In this document: in pieces, positions 13,729-15,967 of the stretch
How the letters are laid out: every line of letters begins with the position of its first letter
How positions within the stretch are numbered: the stretch's first letter is position 1
DNA from: Spirochaetota bacterium
Lineage (GTDB): Bacteria > Spirochaetota > UBA4802 > JAFGJZ01
Length of the DNA stretch: 15,967 nt
Assembly: GCA_023396615.1 (NCBI GenBank)
Contig: JAEWVM010000208.1
Location: 1-15,967 of the forward strand
Direction of reading: 5' to 3'
Notes under the pieces: generated by a model
Told to the model about the DNA's origin: nothing
What the model saw: the letters and a program-made list of their open reading frames with translations, nothing else
The model's database searches: none
Program-made: the position numbers and the translations under genes

Positions 13729-13755
13729 GATATAATTCAGTGTGTTTTCCGTCAA
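13729..13755 (-). promoter_or_regulatory. Putative promoter of tRNA-Leu
   Basis: On the minus strand, TTGACG (13750-13755) and TATATC (13729-13734) lie 15 bases apart, placing transcription start a few bases before the tRNA 5' end at 13717. The spacer is short, so confidence is moderate. Confidence 0.45.
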
Positions 13756-13760
13756 GAAAA

Positions 13761-14306
13761 TTATCGAATAATGCGGTGAATGAATTTGAAATCTTCACAG
13801 CCCGCGCGTTCTATAAGCATAAAAAGAATTGTCTCAGCCGGAAGAACTTTAACTCCTTCGGAAACCAGTGAGTTGAGAGCATATTCCATGCTCTTTGAGT
13901 TTCTTGAAGCTACAGCATCTGCAACAACATAGGTCTCATAACCTTCTGCAAGAAAAGAAAGAGCCGTCTGATAAACGCATATGTGCGATTCAATGCCGCA
14001 GATGACGGCTTTTTTTCTATTGAGCTTTTTTACCGCGTCATTAATTGAACTTTCTTTGAGCGAATCAAAGTGAATTTTTTCCATAATGCGTACTTTGTCA
14101 AAACCCTCTGCGGTCTTTAATTTTTTTATCGTAGAACCTACACCGTTTGGATACTGTTCTGTCGCAATAACAGGAACATCGAATTTCGCATAAGCAGTAA
14201 CCATCATCTGAATGTTTGAAACAGCTTCCTGAAGATCAGGCTGATTCATTGCCGGAACAAGTTTTTCCTGCATGTCTATTATCATCAAAAAAGAATCTCT
14301 GAGCAT
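13761..14306 (-). CDS. Isochorismatase-family cysteine hydrolase (ISOC1/2-like)
   Basis: This 181-residue alpha/beta hydrolase belongs to the isochorismatase superfamily. The catalytic triad is visible as D11 (MIIDMQEKL), K77 (MEKIHF) and C110 (GIESHICVYQTA). TEQYPNGVGST (49-59) is characteristic of the ISOC1/ISOC2-like branch rather than true isochorismatases or nicotinamidases, so the substrate is unknown. I chose the ATG at 14306, which has GAGAGGGG just upstream. It begins 12 bases after the stop of the penicillin-binding protein gene and is probably co-transcribed with it; a functional link between the two is not evident. Confidence 0.9.
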   Translation of the reverse strand: MLRDSFLMIIDMQEKLVPAMNQPDLQEAVSNIQMMVTAYAKFDVPVIATEQYPNGVGSTIKKLKTAEGFDKVRIMEKIHFDSLKESSINDAVKKLNRKKAVICGIESHICVYQTALSFLAEGYETYVVADAVASRNSKSMEYALNSLVSEGVKVLPAETILFMLIERAGCEDFKFIHRIIR

Positions 14307-14318
14307 GTCCCCTCTCAA

Positions 14319-15967
14319 TTATTTAAGTAAGTCTTCGCCGATATTATCAAGAATCTTGTCTCCCTTCAAGGATTTTATTCCGCTGTTGATTTCGTTTTTA
14401 TTTTGTTCAACAATACTTTCCTTAGGCCCTTTGATATTGAGATTATATCCGTTGTTTCTGTCTGCACAGAATTTGCAGTCTTCTTTCGGAGTTTTTCCGG
14501 GAATAAAAACTTCTTTGATAATTTCCTTGCAGTCTGACGTCGGCTTCATTCCGCTGAATGCACAGACTTCCATTGACTCAAGCCCGGCAAACTCGGGGAA
14601 ACCCGTAACAGGATAACGGCTCAAAGCCTGACGCATGTATCTGCCCCAAGTCGGCGCCGCGATTCCGCCTCCTGTCTGCCCTACACCTAGCGAAATCCCC
14701 TGGGTGTCATAACCGAACCATATTGCGGTAGTAACTTCCGGAGTAAAGCCCACAAACCACGCATCGCGCCATCCGCTCGTAGTCCCTGTTTTACCGCATG
14801 CAGGACGTCCCGGATAGGCTCCGGCACCTGTTCCTGAATTGATGGTGCTTTGAAGCATGCTTATCATTATCTGTGAAGTCGCAGGCTCAAGAATCCGTCT
14901 GCGCTTTTCAAATTTCTTTTTCATTTCGGATTCGTAATCTTTGATTATTTTCTTATCACGGTCTTTAATATATCTGATTCCGTAAGGAATGACTTCCATA
15001 CCGCCGTTAGCTATTGCTCCGTAAGCGCATGTTATTTCAAGCGGAGTCACATCTATTGAACCAAGTGCAATGGAGAAATTTCTCGGAATTCTTCTCTTCG
15101 CGCTCGATTTGTCCATACCGAAAAAAGACGCGTAGTAATCCATTACATTCTGAATGCCGATTGATTCGGCAAGCTTAACGGAAATAACATTTATTGACAT
15201 AGCAAGAGCGCGGCGCAGGGTCATCATGCCGTTATAGCCGCCTTCGTAGTTTTCGGGAGTCCAGTCGCCGCCCTCATTATCCATATAAAATGCAGGCGAA
15301 TCAAAGAAAGAAGATGCGGGTGAAAAATCACCCTTTTCAAAAGCCGCGGCATAAAGCAGAGGCTTGATTGAAGAACCCGGCTGACGGTATGACTGAACAG
15401 CACGGTTCAGCTGGTTTTGTCTTTCGAATGTGCTTCCGCCGATCATCGCTTCGATATATCCGTTAGACTGGTTTACCGAAATGAGAGCGCCCTGAACCTT
15501 CAAGAAATCCTTATCCTGAAAATTGTTGAACTTATACTCGGAAAAGGTTTCACCCATATTGTCGCTTCCGAGAAAAAAGTTGATTATTTCTATTTCATCA
15601 AGCGCGTCCTGCTTGAACGCGTCGTTTATTTTTTTGCCTTCAAGCGAACCCTTGTTTGAAATTGAATTCAGATCGAAAAGAAGTGTAAACATTTCCGCTT
15701 CTGCAGCAAACTGCTCGGTAATAACATCCTCTTTGAAAAAAAGGAGATTGGTTGAAACCGCGTTCTGCTGGCGCAAAGCGGAATCCATGACTTCGTTCGC
15801 CGCAAGCTGTTTAGAAAGATCAAGCGTCGTATAAACCGATAGCCCGCCGGAATAAAGTTCCTCTTCACTCATTTCTTTGAGAAGCTGGCGGCGCACATAT
15901 TCAGTAAACCAAGGCGCTTTGTCTATACGTTCCGACCAAGAACTTATGCTCGGCGAAACATCGCTTA
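14319..15967 (-). CDS. Class A penicillin-binding protein (partial, 5' end outside window)
   Basis: The frame is open to the window edge. The visible part corresponds to the end of the linker after the glycosyltransferase domain (APWFTEYVRRQLLKE) and the full transpeptidase domain, with the N-terminal membrane anchor and glycosyltransferase domain beyond 15967. Transpeptidase motifs are intact: the S-x-x-K box SSIK (Ser codon 15372-15374), the SIN box in AMSINVISVKLAES, and KTGTTSGWRDAWFVGF (Lys codon 14790-14792). The C-terminal tail has four cysteines (VCAFSG, DCKEI, DCKFC) of a kind common in PBP1a relatives. The protein polymerises and cross-links peptidoglycan in the periplasm. GTG at 15896 lies mid-domain and is not a true start. 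Confidence 0.95.
   Translation of the reverse strand, partial: SDVSPSISSWSERIDKAPWFTEYVRRQLLKEMSEEELYSGGLSVYTTLDLSKQLAANEVMDSALRQQNAVSTNLLFFKEDVITEQFAAEAEMFTLLFDLNSISNKGSLEGKKINDAFKQDALDEIEIINFFLGSDNMGETFSEYKFNNFQDKDFLKVQGALISVNQSNGYIEAMIGGSTFERQNQLNRAVQSYRQPGSSIKPLLYAAAFEKGDFSPASSFFDSPAFYMDNEGGDWTPENYEGGYNGMMTLRRALAMSINVISVKLAESIGIQNVMDYYASFFGMDKSSAKRRIPRNFSIALGSIDVTPLEITCAYGAIANGGMEVIPYGIRYIKDRDKKIIKDYESEMKKKFEKRRRILEPATSQIMISMLQSTINSGTGAGAYPGRPACGKTGTTSGWRDAWFVGFTPEVTTAIWFGYDTQGISLGVGQTGGGIAAPTWGRYMRQALSRYPVTGFPEFAGLESMEVCAFSGMKPTSDCKEIIKEVFIPGKTPKEDCKFCADRNNGYNLNIKGPKESIVEQNKNEINSGIKSLKGDKILDNIGEDLLK

Overview
The window (about 16 kb, moderately AT-rich) comes from a bacterium with an outer membrane. 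Evidence for this is several exported proteins with Sec signal peptides, a lipoprotein tail-specific protease, beta-barrel-like proteins and a class A penicillin-binding protein. Low-GC coding, strong GGAGG ribosome binding sites, a FabV/TER-type reductase and the style of the penicillin-binding protein would suit a spirochaete or a related free-living anaerobe. That placement is a guess from sequence style, not a demonstrated assignment. I see no phage, transposase, CRISPR array or plasmid functions, so this is chromosomal housekeeping and lineage-specific sequence.

Layout, left to right. Bases 1-411 hold no supportable gene but contain a weak hairpin and a REP-like palindromic repeat. A small exported protein (412-903) converges on a GNAT acetyltransferase (922-1413, minus). 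The acetyltransferase is divergent from a MocR-type GntR/aminotransferase regulator (1530-2945), and a perfect 9-bp inverted repeat lies over the shared promoter region. A divergent FabV/TER-like enoyl reductase (3006-4109) follows and ends at a bidirectional terminator.

Five minus-strand genes run from 9276 down to 4177. An LsrG-like monooxygenase-fold protein overlaps an iron-type alcohol dehydrogenase by ATGA. After 86 bases come two paralogous TPR plus beta-barrel-like envelope proteins, also overlapping by ATGA, and then a small exported protein. The TPR pair is the best candidate here for something undescribed.

On the plus strand a lipoprotein S41/Prc protease (9460-11415) and a polyprenyl-phosphate-type glycosyltransferase (11469-12452) are separated by a strong hairpin that lacks a U-tract. 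The glycosyltransferase ends tail to tail, with overlapping stop codons, against an AraC regulator. That regulator lies downstream of a small cupin gene on the minus strand and carries a near-perfect 33-bp palindrome inside its coding sequence, in the inter-domain linker.

The right end, on the minus strand, is a 5'-truncated class A penicillin-binding protein, an isochorismatase-family hydrolase, and tRNA-Leu(GAG) with an abutting terminator.

Most of the window is ordinary. The points worth a second look are the tandem TPR-barrel pair, the intragenic palindrome in the AraC gene, two apparently leaderless promoters with identical geometry, the MocR operator candidate and the divergent FabV-like enzyme.
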